From Amoeboaphelidium occidentale (taxonomy: Eukaryota > Aphelidiomycota > Aphelidea): a stretch of DNA of 28,300 nucleotides. Positions 9,890 through 18,537 of this stretch are shown here, piece by piece (position 1 is the first letter of the stretch; each line of letters begins with the position of its first letter). The stretch is taken from NCBI GenBank assembly GCA_023515795.1, contig JALGPX010000118.1:5736-34035 (forward strand), written 5' to 3'. Below the pieces are notes generated by a model. The model made no database searches, was not told the DNA's origin, and saw nothing but the letters and a program-made list of their open reading frames with translations. Made by a program: the position numbers and the translations under genes.

Positions 9890-11041
9890 TTATTTAGTCT
9901 TTTTAGTCAGAGCGTTGTCTTCTTCCTTCATTCTCATATGTTCATATGTCTTCAAGGTCTTTCTCAATCCCTCTTCAACAGAGACTTGAGGAGCATATCC
10001 AAGTTCTTTCTTTGCACGCTCACATGAGTAATAATGGTGAGTTGCAGCAAGACAGATCTTAAACGGGCTCAAATCAGCCTGCTTTCCAAGTATCTGACAA
10101 ACAAACGATATCAGATAACTCAAAGCCAAGATCAAGTAGAACGGCAAATGAACAGTAGGCCTCTTGTATCCCATAGCAACAATTAAAGCTACAACAAAAC
10201 TCCAAAAGTGAACCGGCTCATCATTGGTAATATTATAAGCTTTTCCACAAACGCTTGTATCGCCTTGCAACAACTTGCAAGCAGCCAGACGTAATCCATA
10301 CGTGACATTCCTGACATATGTGAAATCCACCAAGTTGGAGCCATCGCTAATCATCGTGTTACAACATGAAACAACAGTTAAAGTTACCCTATGATAAATT
10401 TCATCTTGCCTTCCTTTGCTTTCTTCAACATCTCGGAGACAGTGTGATCACCTTCGCCAAATATCCCATGCGGCCTGATAGCAACAGTATGCAGATCTTC
10501 GCAGTTTGCTTCTAGCACAACGCGTTCCTGTAGCATTTTTGTCTCCGTGTAGTAATCCAAAAAGCTTGAAGGATATGGTGTTGCCTCAGTAGCATCCTTC
10601 AAATCTGTTCCATTGTAAACTACACTACAACTGCTGACCAATACCAAATTCTATACAAGTTAACCCTAACAAGCTTTTTCATAATTGCGCACCTTGCAGC
10701 CAACTTGTTTGCAAACTTCAACCAAAAGCTCTGTGCCCTTCACATTAACTTTGTAAAAGACTTCTCTAATAAAGTATAAGCAGACCGGAATTATACAAGA
10801 ACCTGTCATTCAAATGATATGGAGGCGATGCGCAATGGAACACGACATCCTGTCCAGAGACAACTTGGCGCAATTTTGTTAAGTCTTCAAGATTCCCATC
10901 AACGTGTTCAACATTCTCAGATACCGGAGCAGAACGATGAATAAGATCAAAGGAAGTTATTTTCTCATAGCCAGCATCAAGCAGCTCCAATATCAAATGC
11001 TTCCCAAGGAATCCCCCGCCGCCAATTACCAGCGCCTTCAT
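9890..11041 (-). CDS. ERG26: Sterol-4-alpha-carboxylate 3-dehydrogenase-like (ERG26/NSDHL family)
   Basis: Four exons: 11041-10803, 10765-10693, 10650-10388, 10346-9890, with introns of 37, 42 and 41 nt, giving 343 aa, close to yeast Erg26 (349). Each junction restores conserved sequence (NDR|EVFYKVNVKGTELL; KQVGCK|NLVLVSS; KFIIG|DGSNLVDFTYV). Extended-SDR hallmarks are the Rossmann glycines at 7-13 (GGGGFLG), the VFHCASPP motif, SSCSVV near 110-115, and the catalytic pair Y138/K142 (YTETK). A hydrophobic segment (LPFYLILALSYLISF, exon 4) fits the ER-membrane attachment known for this family. The enzyme oxidises and decarboxylates the C4-carboxysterol during C4 demethylation in ergosterol synthesis. 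Another 3-beta-HSD family member cannot be excluded, so the symbol is provisional. Its start is 37 bp from the stop of the upstream AUH-type gene on the same strand. Confidence 0.82.
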
Positions 11042-11078
11042 TTCTTTGTCTCAACACAAAAAAAATCAGATGAGATTT

Positions 11079-11988
11079 CTATTTTCCAGTGTAAACAGGT
11101 TCACGCTTTTCTTTGAATGCCAATAATCCTTCTTCTCTGTCTTTAGTTGGCACGACCATTTGATAACATTCTTGTTCAACTTTGAGCGCATTCTCAATGC
11201 TTAATTGTTGCATACCTTCATCGATTGCCTTCTTTGCAGCTCTTAATGCAATTGGCCCATTCTTTGATATCTTTTCTGCCATTTGCATAGCCAAGTCTTT
11301 GCCACTTCCCTGCGGAGAGTACGCTGAAACAAGCCCAATATCAAATGCTTCTTTGGGTGCAAGTCTTTTCGCAGTATAAATGAGTTCCTTAGCTTTAGAT
11401 ACTCCCAATATCCGAGGAAGTCTCTGAGTGCCACCAGCCCTTCATGAGAAAATAATTATGCGCATGCCTAATAGTAAATATTACCCTGGAATGATTGCAA
11501 GACCTGTCTCAGGCAAGCCAAACAATGCGCCACTGCCAGAAACACGTAAATCACAGCACAAGGCCAATTCTAAACCACCCCCTAAGGCAGCCCCATCTAT
11601 AACAGCAACAGTTGGAATTGGAAGAAGTTCTAGGCGTCTGAATGCTTTCCGCAACTCAGACACAAATAACGGAACCTCTTCCTTACTCATTCTAGCACGC
11701 TCTTTCAAGTCAGCTCCAGCACAAAACACTTTTTCTACTGTAGATTCCACAAGGAGCACACGGATAGATGAGGGCTTTGATAATTCATTGAGACATTCAT
11801 TCAATTGGGTCAAAGTTAACTTTCCCAAAGAATTTCTTGAAGCAGGCCTATTAAGACACAACGTAGCGATCCCTTAAATGTGAAATTTTTATGAGGCGAT
11901 GAATACCTGGAGTGTTCTGCTGCAGAAAAACTTCTCTGCTCTTATCCGAGACCTGCGACAGGCAACGACGCAAAACTTTTAAGATCAT
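11079..11988 (-). CDS. Mitochondrial enoyl-CoA hydratase, AUH (methylglutaconyl-CoA hydratase) type
   Basis: Three exons: 11988-11907, 11872-11485, 11439-11079, with introns of 34 and 45 nt, giving 276 aa. The first exon encodes a basic amphipathic leader (MILKVLRRCLSQVSDKSREV) that looks like a mitochondrial presequence. The crotonase fold shows FCAGADLKERARM (~77-89), the oxyanion-hole segment AALGGGLELAL with Glu129, and PETGLAIIPGAGGTQRLPR with Glu149; these two glutamates are 20 apart, as in rat enoyl-CoA hydratase. The ADLKERxxM motif and the C-terminal PTKDREEGLLAFKEKR are characteristic of the AUH branch, which hydrates 3-methylglutaconyl-CoA in leucine breakdown. A broader-specificity short-chain hydratase remains possible. 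The second intron is placed so that the conserved IPG-AGG motif is continuous. Confidence 0.88.
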
Positions 11989-12282
11989 TTGCACAAAATA
12001 AGCACGCGGTCATAGTCGAACCGTAAGGTAGATGTAGTCTATAGTAGGCGGACTGGTATTTAACTATGACGATTTCACGAGTGTTTTTGGATATGATCAT
12101 GCCGAACCTAAGTTTCATTGAACAGGAGCGCTTAGACAACGGAAACCAAAGGAAATCGCGTGTGTACCAGATAATATATCGTCTAATTGAAGCGATTTAG
12201 CGTGTTGAATGATGATCTAATTGGCTAAACTTGCTCCGACAAGTTGTCCCACCTCAAACAAGAAATTTTCTTTCATAAAATC
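11989..12282. promoter_or_regulatory. 294-bp divergent promoter region
   Basis: This lies between the start codons of the AUH-type hydratase (minus) and the RRM protein (plus). An inverted CCAAT box (ATTGG, 12220-12224) lies ~60 bp before the RRM gene start. No other motif stands out. Confidence 0.4.
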
Positions 12283-14304
12283 ATGAATCGCGGTCGAGGA
12301 CACAACAGAAATAATAACAGAGGCGGCGGTAACCGTTCGTCATATCATCACCAAAATCATCAGCAGCAGCAACCTGTAGCGCCTCAAAGCGGAATGGCCC
12401 CGCCTGTTGACCCTGTAATGCTTCAAATGTTGTTGACCCAAAACCCAGCGGCTGCAGCTGCTTTAGGACAAGCGGGACAGTATTCTTTAGGCGTACCTCA
12501 ATTCCCCCAGATGGGATCTCAAGCGCAGCTTAACAATTGGATGCCTCCTGGCGGCGTAGCACCACCTGCTCATCAACCTCAGCAAGATTATGGAAATCAA
12601 CAACAATTCCCTTATCAGCCTCAAATTGATCCTCAACAATATGCTATTTGGTATGCGTCAATGCAGCAGCAACAACAACAGCAACAAACTCAGCCGTACA
12701 TGCAAGCACCTCCTCCGATCGGTAGGCCTCCGCTGCCTCAACAACAACAGATGCCTTATAATCAGGATGGCGCAGGTAGAGGTGGTAACCAAGGCCAAAT
12801 GCATTCCGGAAACTCTGCAGTTAGTATGCCATTGAATGATGACGGAGATGAAATTCCAAGTAGAACGCTGTTTATTAGGAATATTGAGTACACCATCACC
12901 TGTGAGCGAGTTCGACAGGATTTCAGTCAATTTGGTGACATTAAGGAGTGCTATTTTCTGCAGAATAAGAAAGGTCTGGCTTTCTGTACGTTTTTTGATA
13001 TTCGCGCTGCTGCGAAAGCCAAGGAAACCATGCAGAATTACAAGTATAACGGTCGACCAGTAGACGTTCATTATTCTGCGCCTAAGGAAGAAGATTTAAA
13101 TGCCAAGAAATGTGAGAAGGATAAAAATCAAGCGTCTTTGTTGGTGAGCTTAGATTTGAATGATAAATCCCTTGGTGACGCTGATCCAAGTAAGCTTGTT
13201 AATTTGTCAAGACAATTCATAATTTTCCCTTATTTAGCTACCATTGACAATGAGCAATTGAAGCAATTCTTAGAACAATATGGTGAAGTGAAAAGAGTGA
13301 GATATTTCAAGGAGTTTCAAAGAAAACGTTTTGTTGAATTCTACGATATTCGTGGCTGTGAAGCTGCATATGATAATGCTCAAGGCGCACCTTTCCAAAA
13401 TGGGACGCTCCGATTTGAACTTGCATGGGATGTTCCACAGAAGATGAGACTAGAATTCGTGAGAGCAACTCAAGTTAAACGTGCACAAAGAGACTATTTG
13501 CATAAGCAAGGAAAAGGCATACCTGCACATCCTCCTAACATGATGCCAATGCCTAATTCTTATTCTTCGGGACCTCAGAACAAAAGAAAAATGGATCATG
13601 GGAGTGATGATAGTCGTGGTGGAAACAAGAGGAACTACAGACAACAAGGGTATCAACAGTCTCATGGAACAGCACCAACCGGTTATTCTTCTGTACCTGT
13701 TCCGCCAGTTCCCGTCGCTGTTCCTCCACCTATGAATCACGGTTTGGTACCTTCTTACAGCGTGTCAGGATGGGATAATAGCGGCATACCTCAAGATAAA
13801 CCGGCTCCTCCAGTCTTACCGGTCGTTCAGCAGCCAATTGTGTCGCCTATAACGGCACCTCCACCGCCTTTTGGTAATCAGCAAAATGAAACGAAACCAT
13901 CTCTGCCGAAACAAGCAGCACAACCAGCATTTGATCCTCAGAAGTTAATGAGCTTGATTTCTAAAGGAAGCCTTCCAACTCCAGCAAGTTCTGTTACAAA
14001 AGAAAGTGAAGCAAAGAAGGAAAATAGCAATGGTGAAACTAAGAGTGAAGAAGTGAACAAATCGACGGAAAAGTCCAGTGAACAGGATAATAATCAACTG
14101 AGCCAAATATTAGGTTTAATTAGTAGTGCTGCAGCATCATCTAGCAGTGTAAAAAATAGGACCACTGATACTAAACCTAAATCCCCTGAAAGGCCAAAAG
14201 ACCCTAGACTTGCTCAAGTCGCGAGTTCTAGCGTGCCTGCTTTAGAACTTTTAACTACAAAGGAAACTAAAGAACCTAGCAGTGATGGCGAAGTTTACGA
14301 TTAG
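12283..14304 (+). CDS. Mei2-like RNA-binding protein with two RRMs and Q/P-rich flanks
   Basis: I start at ATG 12283 (MNRGRGHNRNNNRGG), not the in-frame TTG at 12244. The frame is open throughout, but 13190-13237 is very probably a 48-nt intron (GTAAGC...CCCTTATTTAG), giving exons 12283-13189 and 13238-14304 and 657 aa. The N-terminus is RGG/Asn-rich, then Gln/Pro/Met-rich (~25-180). RRM1 is at ~193-262 (RTLFIRNIEYT, GLAFCTFFDIRAA). RRM2 follows (ASLLVSLDLN, QYGEVKRVRYF, RFVEFYDIRGCEAAY). The FYDIR/YDxR pattern in the last strand resembles the first two RRMs of Mei2-like proteins; no third C-terminal RRM is present. The C-terminus is basic then Pro/Ser-rich, ending acidic, with SPERPKDPRL. 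A role in mRNA binding is likely; the specific process is unknown. Confidence 0.8.
   Translation: MNRGRGHNRNNNRGGGNRSSYHHQNHQQQQPVAPQSGMAPPVDPVMLQMLLTQNPAAAAALGQAGQYSLGVPQFPQMGSQAQLNNWMPPGGVAPPAHQPQQDYGNQQQFPYQPQIDPQQYAIWYASMQQQQQQQQTQPYMQAPPPIGRPPLPQQQQMPYNQDGAGRGGNQGQMHSGNSAVSMPLNDDGDEIPSRTLFIRNIEYTITCERVRQDFSQFGDIKECYFLQNKKGLAFCTFFDIRAAAKAKETMQNYKYNGRPVDVHYSAPKEEDLNAKKCEKDKNQASLLVSLDLNDKSLGDADPSKLVNLSRQFIIFPYLATIDNEQLKQFLEQYGEVKRVRYFKEFQRKRFVEFYDIRGCEAAYDNAQGAPFQNGTLRFELAWDVPQKMRLEFVRATQVKRAQRDYLHKQGKGIPAHPPNMMPMPNSYSSGPQNKRKMDHGSDDSRGGNKRNYRQQGYQQSHGTAPTGYSSVPVPPVPVAVPPPMNHGLVPSYSVSGWDNSGIPQDKPAPPVLPVVQQPIVSPITAPPPPFGNQQNETKPSLPKQAAQPAFDPQKLMSLISKGSLPTPASSVTKESEAKKENSNGETKSEEVNKSTEKSSEQDNNQLSQILGLISSAAASSSSVKNRTTDTKPKSPERPKDPRLAQVASSSVPALELLTTKETKEPSSDGEVYD
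13190..13237 (+). other. In-frame 48-nt intron inside RRM2
   Basis: The segment begins GTAAGC, is AT-rich, has TTAAT-like branch sequence and a CCCTTATTTAG acceptor. Its length is 48, a multiple of three with no in-frame stop, so it hides in the open frame. Removing it joins ...GDADP to TTIDNEQLKQFLEQYG and turns a disrupted domain into a normal-length RRM between beta-strand 1 and helix 1. Its size agrees with the other introns in this window. Confidence 0.75.
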
Positions 14305-14593
14305 GGCATAGTAATAAATGTGACAGAGATTAAGATTGCGACGAGGAGTAACTTGTTTTATTCTCGCGGATCCGGTCGGTGTTGTCTGGAAAATCCGGTC
14401 GGTGCGAGCAGCTTACCGGATTGAGCCGGATTACACCGTATTTAGCCTTAAACCAATAGAGCTCAAGCGTACTAGACTAGTATCACCCCCTACCATACCC
14501 GGCTATAGATTATACCTGATATCTACCGGAAGGAAGGGTTACTGTGGTCACTAGCATCACTAGGAGCCATCTGACCATATGTCCTGCACATCC
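14305..14593. other. CCGG-rich repeat/hairpin region next to mobile-element remains
   Basis: No gene is supported here. The 12-bp direct repeat ATCCGGTCGGTG occurs at 14370-14381 and 14393-14404. AATCCGGT at 14392-14399 pairs perfectly with ACCGGATT at 14415-14422 (8-bp stem, 15-nt loop), and a second CCGGATT is at 14426-14432. More CCGG sites follow near 14500 and 14524. A related AACCGGATC occurs past the Fanzor fragment near 15667. This may be an end of a transposon or a structured RNA; that is inference. Confidence 0.45.
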
Positions 14594-14776
14594 TGTTGAG
14601 AGTGCTTGAACCTTGACCACCACCATGATCTCCATTACATGAAACAGTACCGAAACTGTACAATATTACACAACCAATAGTAAAACAATATCTGAAACTG
14701 TGTCCATTAACCATGAATATTTATGCACAGTCAGAATTAATCACAATAAAACAAGTGATAAATCGTAATTACAACA
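14594..14776 (+). repeat. Ty1/copia-type 5' LTR (183 bp)
   Basis: The segment starts TGTTGAGAGTGCTTGAACC and ends AATTACAACA, so it has the perfect 5-bp terminal inverted repeat TGTTG/CAACA expected of an LTR. One base after the end comes GTTATCAGCACC (14778-14789), which resembles the primer binding site found in copia elements, and a gag-like frame starts at 14794. No matching 3' LTR is seen in the window, so the element is truncated and no target-site duplication can be checked. Confidence 0.7.
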
Positions 14777-14793
14777 CGTTATCAGCACCAATA

Positions 14794-15125
14794 ATGAACT
14801 CCAAAGATAAAATTCTTGATAAAACCATCATGAAGTACAATGGAAACAACTTCTCCCTGTTCGAGAATCGTATCTCCGAATTACTTGAAGCCAACGGTCT
14901 TGAAGGGTTCTTGAATGATTCAGAACCTGAACCTGCATTGCCTGATAATCCCACGGATGCCCAAAAAAAAGACATACTCTATGGAAACAACGTAAAGCGC
15001 AAGCATTAGTTCTTATCAAAAACAACTGTGATGAGATGCGGCAAGCCATGGTTCAAACTTTGAGGGATCCTAAAGAACTTATGAATACAATTGTGCCATG
15101 CAAAGAGAAATGGACCGCGTCTTGA
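14794..15125 (+). pseudogene. Broken Ty1/copia gag N-terminal fragment
   Basis: ATG 14794 opens a frame with the typical copia gag start: KYNGNNFSLFENRISELLEANG, of which MKYNGNNFSLFENRISELLE marks the motif. The frame runs into a stop at 15007. From just after an A8 tract (14963-14970) the next gag block (LWKQRKAQALVLIKNN, then TLRDPKELMNTI) continues in the -1 frame up to TGA 15123-15125. So the reading frame is shifted in the homopolymer, either by decay or, less likely, by programmed slippage. The nucleocapsid, protease, integrase and reverse transcriptase parts are absent; the gag similarity fades near 15090, where the Fanzor-type frame begins. Confidence 0.7.
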
Positions 15126-15622
15126 ATGCATTGATTTCAATGGTTGGCTTGAAACCGAACCAGAAAGTCAAAGGTAACAAGCGCATATATGTTGGAGTTG
15201 GAACTGGAGACTTCGATTCGACTGGCTCGTTTCATACCTCTTTCCTTAAATACTTTGTGAGAAAAGCAAAACCAATGGGTCTTACTATACTTGGTGTTGA
15301 TGAATACTTTACTTCTCAAAAATGTGTTCGTTGTCACGACTTCACAGAATCACTGTCAATGAGAGCAAAACATTGCCCTAAATGCAAGGTGGTATTTCAT
15401 AGAGATATATTGGCTGCTGGTAATATGTGTGCTGCATTATCTGCGATGTTGGAGAAGGGTGAACGTCCTGAATATTTGTGCAAGCCTCCTGATGATGAAA
15501 CAGAAGAAGCGACAGAAGAACCTGTTCAAGATGTCAAGAAGAGTAGTATCAAAGGGCGCAACCCGAAAGAGAAAGACAAGCAAGAGGGTTTAAGAAGAAG
15601 CTCTCGACACAAAAAGCGTTAG
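15074..15622 (+). pseudogene. Fanzor (eukaryotic TnpB-like) nuclease, C-terminal fragment
   Basis: The frame is open from 15074; first ATG 15098 gives 174 aa. Seen in it: IYVGVGTGDF (30-39), then VDEYFTSQKCVRC with Glu69 as the RuvC-II-type acid, a zinc ribbon with C76, C79, C93, C96, and HRDILAAGNM with Asp103 as the RuvC-III acid. This order (DExxTSxxCxxC...CPxC...HRDxxAAxNM) is the C-terminal signature of TnpB/OrfB and of eukaryotic Fanzor RNA-guided nucleases. A basic tail follows (RRSSRHKKR). Intact Fanzors are much longer, and the N-terminal wedge/REC parts and RuvC-I Asp are missing, so this is a 5'-truncated, probably inactive copy. It abuts and overlaps the broken copia gag. Any guide-RNA region would be expected at or past the 3' end, around 15560-15720, but this is not shown. 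Confidence 0.78.
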
Positions 15623-16075
15623 AAAATACCGCAAAAAAGAAAAAAGGCCAACTGTCACGGAATCTGAACCGGATCGGCAGTCGGGAAACCCTTTTTAACA
15701 TTGATCATGGATCAAGTTGTCAGATTCAGTGGAACACTTATAAAAACTATCCATAGAGTCAGTTACAGAATGCCTCAGATCGGCATATTGGATATCAAAG
15801 TATTTGCGAAACTAATAGAGGAACTATTCAAGTTGAAGAAATATATGGGCATCATCACTGTCATTTTCTCAATGATCAAGAGTATCACAGTGCGGAAACG
15901 GACAGAAGATCGTTGTTGTAAGGAATGCCAGCTGAGTAAAATGAGAGAAGAGAAGCTCAAGCTTATTCTTTTTGTGCTTATGACTAAGAAGAATCAGGCG
16001 AAACGATGACAAGACCTCTCCATCTTCATGTGACTGAATTCTCACATTGATTTACTTAGACTTTTTACGTATATT
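15623..16075. other. Gene-free region downstream of the Fanzor fragment
   Basis: Begins with A-rich sequence and CACGGAATCTGAACCGGATCGG/CAGTCGGGAAACC (~15655-15690), a GC-rich patch with CCGG that echoes the region before the LTR. An open frame at 15701-16009 (plus, 102 aa, Lys/Ile-rich) has no recognisable motif, and a second frame across the same DNA has several stops but protein-like stretches. I read it as decayed mobile-element sequence rather than a gene, without proof. Confidence 0.35.
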
Positions 16076-18409
16076 CTATTGATCTTCTTCCGATTCTTTA
16101 ATAAACAGGCTCTGTACTTCATTTCTTACATCTTGTAAGCGTTGGACTTGTCCTAGTTTGACCGATAGCCCATCGCATGCTAATCCAACAGGAAAGTTGG
16201 TTTTGAGTTTTTCCTTTCCAGCTGAAGAATCCATGGCTTTTGGAAACCTTTGACTGAAATGTGTTAGCAATACTTCACTTGCTTCCATATCCCTCCCAAT
16301 GTTCACTGCTTCACTGTAGGTGCTATGCATGCGCGCTTTGGCCTCTTGTTTCAAATCATCACTAAAAGTTGCTTCGTGTATTAAAAGAGTCTTTCCATTG
16401 AACCCATTACTTCTTAGTTTCTTAACACTGTTTACAAGATGGTGACATGGTCTGGTATCTCCTGAATAAGTCACGGCAAACTGATTTTCTCCTTTGCTTC
16501 TTGCCATAGTAATTCCGTACGCATCCTCGCAATGGAACACAGGGAAACTTTCAATGGAATCTAATCCAAGAACTTCTGCTGCGTCTTTCAACTCGCTCAG
16601 CGTTTGGTTATTATCTGTCATATTATTGTAAGTAATTTGATCACAAGTGATGAATTTCATTCTGGTCTCTGGCAAATCTTGGCACTGAGCATAGTCTCGA
16701 AGAAAAGCAGGAATTCCTTTCGGTGCAATAATGTGTAAAGTACTTTCCGTTTTTTCGGTAGCTTTCGACCATTCCAATAATACTCTAAGGAAACCCATAT
16801 GATGGTCAGCATGCAAATGACTAACAACAATGCACTTCAATTGAGATAACGCATTCTTGATCATATCTGGGCCAAATATTCTAGCCAACTGACCATAGCT
16901 TCCTTCGCCAACATCTAAAATAGCAGCACCTTTAGGAAAATTAACATAAATACCACTGACATTACGATATTTTGAAGGAAGCATAGAGCCAGTACCTAGA
17001 AAAAGCACTCTGCAATCTGCCCTAGGATTTTGCGATATCATATCTGCTTTTCTATCACCAGAATATAATCGAAACTTTGCTTCAGCTGGCCTAGCTTCCT
17101 CGTGGTTTAAGAATGACTTTGGCGTCACATCATAACGCAGAAGCAGGTTGCCACACTCAAAATTGAACCTAGCCTTCTTTCTAACAGATTCAATTTTTTC
17201 TTTGAAATCCTTCTTGCTCTGATGATACATAATTGGAAATAATTCTTTATCAATGCGATGTAGATTAGTTTGCTGATTTGAAGCAGCTGTAAACTGCGGA
17301 TAATCTCTGTTTGTATTCTTTGATAAAAGAATGTGTTCAACTTTAGTGCCGAATTGTTGAACAAAACTATTGTACTCTTCATTAAATAAAAGCTGTTCAT
17401 CATCTAGAATATGAACAATTGAAGAAACTTCTGCTCTTTTATCCAAAAGGGATTCTATATGAGAATTAGCCAAAGATTTAATGTAGTGCCTTGATGGAAG
17501 GTGAAGAATTAGAATAATTTTTCCGGGTTGTGGAGGGCCAATAACATCTTGCGGTTTTATGATTCTCCCATCATTCAATGTTATTTCCTCGCCCTTCATC
17601 AGATTGCCTCTAATGGAACCATTAGGAACACCCAATTCTTTCGCCTTCTTGTTATCAAACTTTCCAATTAAATCATGCCCTTGTAGAATGTAACAAAGAG
17701 CACTATCATCTGGATACGTTTTAGGCAACTCTCCTTCTACAGCTGGAATAGGCCTACATGCAGAATCTTCGCGACTGTGAACATGCTCCGACGTCCCAGA
17801 ATCAACTTCCTTAGTCGTATTGGCATCTTCATCATGAGAAGCAAACAATCTACTCACGACTTCCTTGTTCTTTCTTACAGCATCCAAATGGCTTTCGTCG
17901 ATAACTCTGAAATCATCATCCCTTCTAATAGGCACAGCCAGAATCTTAACATTCTCATCCTCGTACTCATGCCCTTCAACACCAAACTCAAAGGTACTCA
18001 AAGGAAACTCTGGCCTGGACACAAAATGCCTGAATGACGCCATAAAGTGCGTTAAATTCGGTGGACCAAAGAACCGAAACCCTTTGCGCGACATCGTTGC
18101 AGTCGCACCTTGAGATGTTTGATCGCTCTGTTGCGCTTGAATGCTATCCTGTATAGAACCAGACATGGTCAAAATCAATCCGGGTATACCACCTGTATGT
18201 CTCCAGTCCATGTGTGTAATGAATATATTGCGCAACTTTCCCATTCTGATCTTGTGCGAGGACAGTAACCTCTGCGTGCCTTCACCACAATTGAACAGAT
18301 ACCTCTGAGAGTCAAAATGAACAACTATGGATGGCGTCGTGTCTGAAGTGTATGTGCCTAAGATCTGAATGTAAGATTTCATATTCCGTCTGCTTCTCAA
18401 AAATTGCAT
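16076..18409 (-). CDS. tRNase Z, long form (ELAC2/Trz1 family)
   Basis: A single-exon 777-aa protein, the size of the eukaryotic long form. The N-terminal half is the inactive beta-lactamase-like domain: its metal motif is degenerate (H66-MDWR-H71), and it carries the family sequence LFNCGEGTQRLL. The C-terminal half is catalytic, with FLGTGSMLPSKYRNVSG, LDVGEGSYGQL, the zinc motif H531-L-H533-A-D535-H536, SGDTRPC (Asp ~651), LIHEATF, and HFSQRFP (His ~717). The enzyme cuts the 3' trailer from precursor tRNAs before CCA addition. The first nine residues are basic (MQFLRSRRN) and a second Met stands at position 10, so dual mitochondrial/nuclear targeting by two starts, as known for human ELAC2, is plausible but unproven. 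It is followed upstream on the same strand by the possible ATP synthase subunit gene. Confidence 0.95.
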   Translation of the reverse strand: MQFLRSRRNMKSYIQILGTYTSDTTPSIVVHFDSQRYLFNCGEGTQRLLSSHKIRMGKLRNIFITHMDWRHTGGIPGLILTMSGSIQDSIQAQQSDQTSQGATATMSRKGFRFFGPPNLTHFMASFRHFVSRPEFPLSTFEFGVEGHEYEDENVKILAVPIRRDDDFRVIDESHLDAVRKNKEVVSRLFASHDEDANTTKEVDSGTSEHVHSREDSACRPIPAVEGELPKTYPDDSALCYILQGHDLIGKFDNKKAKELGVPNGSIRGNLMKGEEITLNDGRIIKPQDVIGPPQPGKIILILHLPSRHYIKSLANSHIESLLDKRAEVSSIVHILDDEQLLFNEEYNSFVQQFGTKVEHILLSKNTNRDYPQFTAASNQQTNLHRIDKELFPIMYHQSKKDFKEKIESVRKKARFNFECGNLLLRYDVTPKSFLNHEEARPAEAKFRLYSGDRKADMISQNPRADCRVLFLGTGSMLPSKYRNVSGIYVNFPKGAAILDVGEGSYGQLARIFGPDMIKNALSQLKCIVVSHLHADHHMGFLRVLLEWSKATEKTESTLHIIAPKGIPAFLRDYAQCQDLPETRMKFITCDQITYNNMTDNNQTLSELKDAAEVLGLDSIESFPVFHCEDAYGITMARSKGENQFAVTYSGDTRPCHHLVNSVKKLRSNGFNGKTLLIHEATFSDDLKQEAKARMHSTYSEAVNIGRDMEASEVLLTHFSQRFPKAMDSSAGKEKLKTNFPVGLACDGLSVKLGQVQRLQDVRNEVQSLFIKESEEDQ

Positions 18410-18537
18410 AAACCAGAAATGATTTGTGAAGGTCCAGGGTTCAGCAAAAGGCTAGACAGGGAAAATGCTAATGGGCAGCCGTCAAAAGTGCGTACGACGG
18501 AGCTTCCGTAATAACAAAGTTTAATTAGAAAGCTGTT

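Noticed and set aside
12244-12282. Upstream TTG extension of the RRM protein
   Set aside because: Non-ATG start with no conserved residues; ATG 12283 directly begins the RGG/Asn-rich N-terminus.
13141-13189. Alternative donor GTGAGC just before the hidden RRM2 intron
   Set aside because: Using it with the same acceptor removes the first strand residues of RRM2; the GTAAGC donor at 13190 gives a normal domain.
15701-16009. 102-aa Lys/Ile-rich open frame after the Fanzor fragment
   Set aside because: No domain or homologue comes to mind; likely chance frame in decayed repeat DNA.
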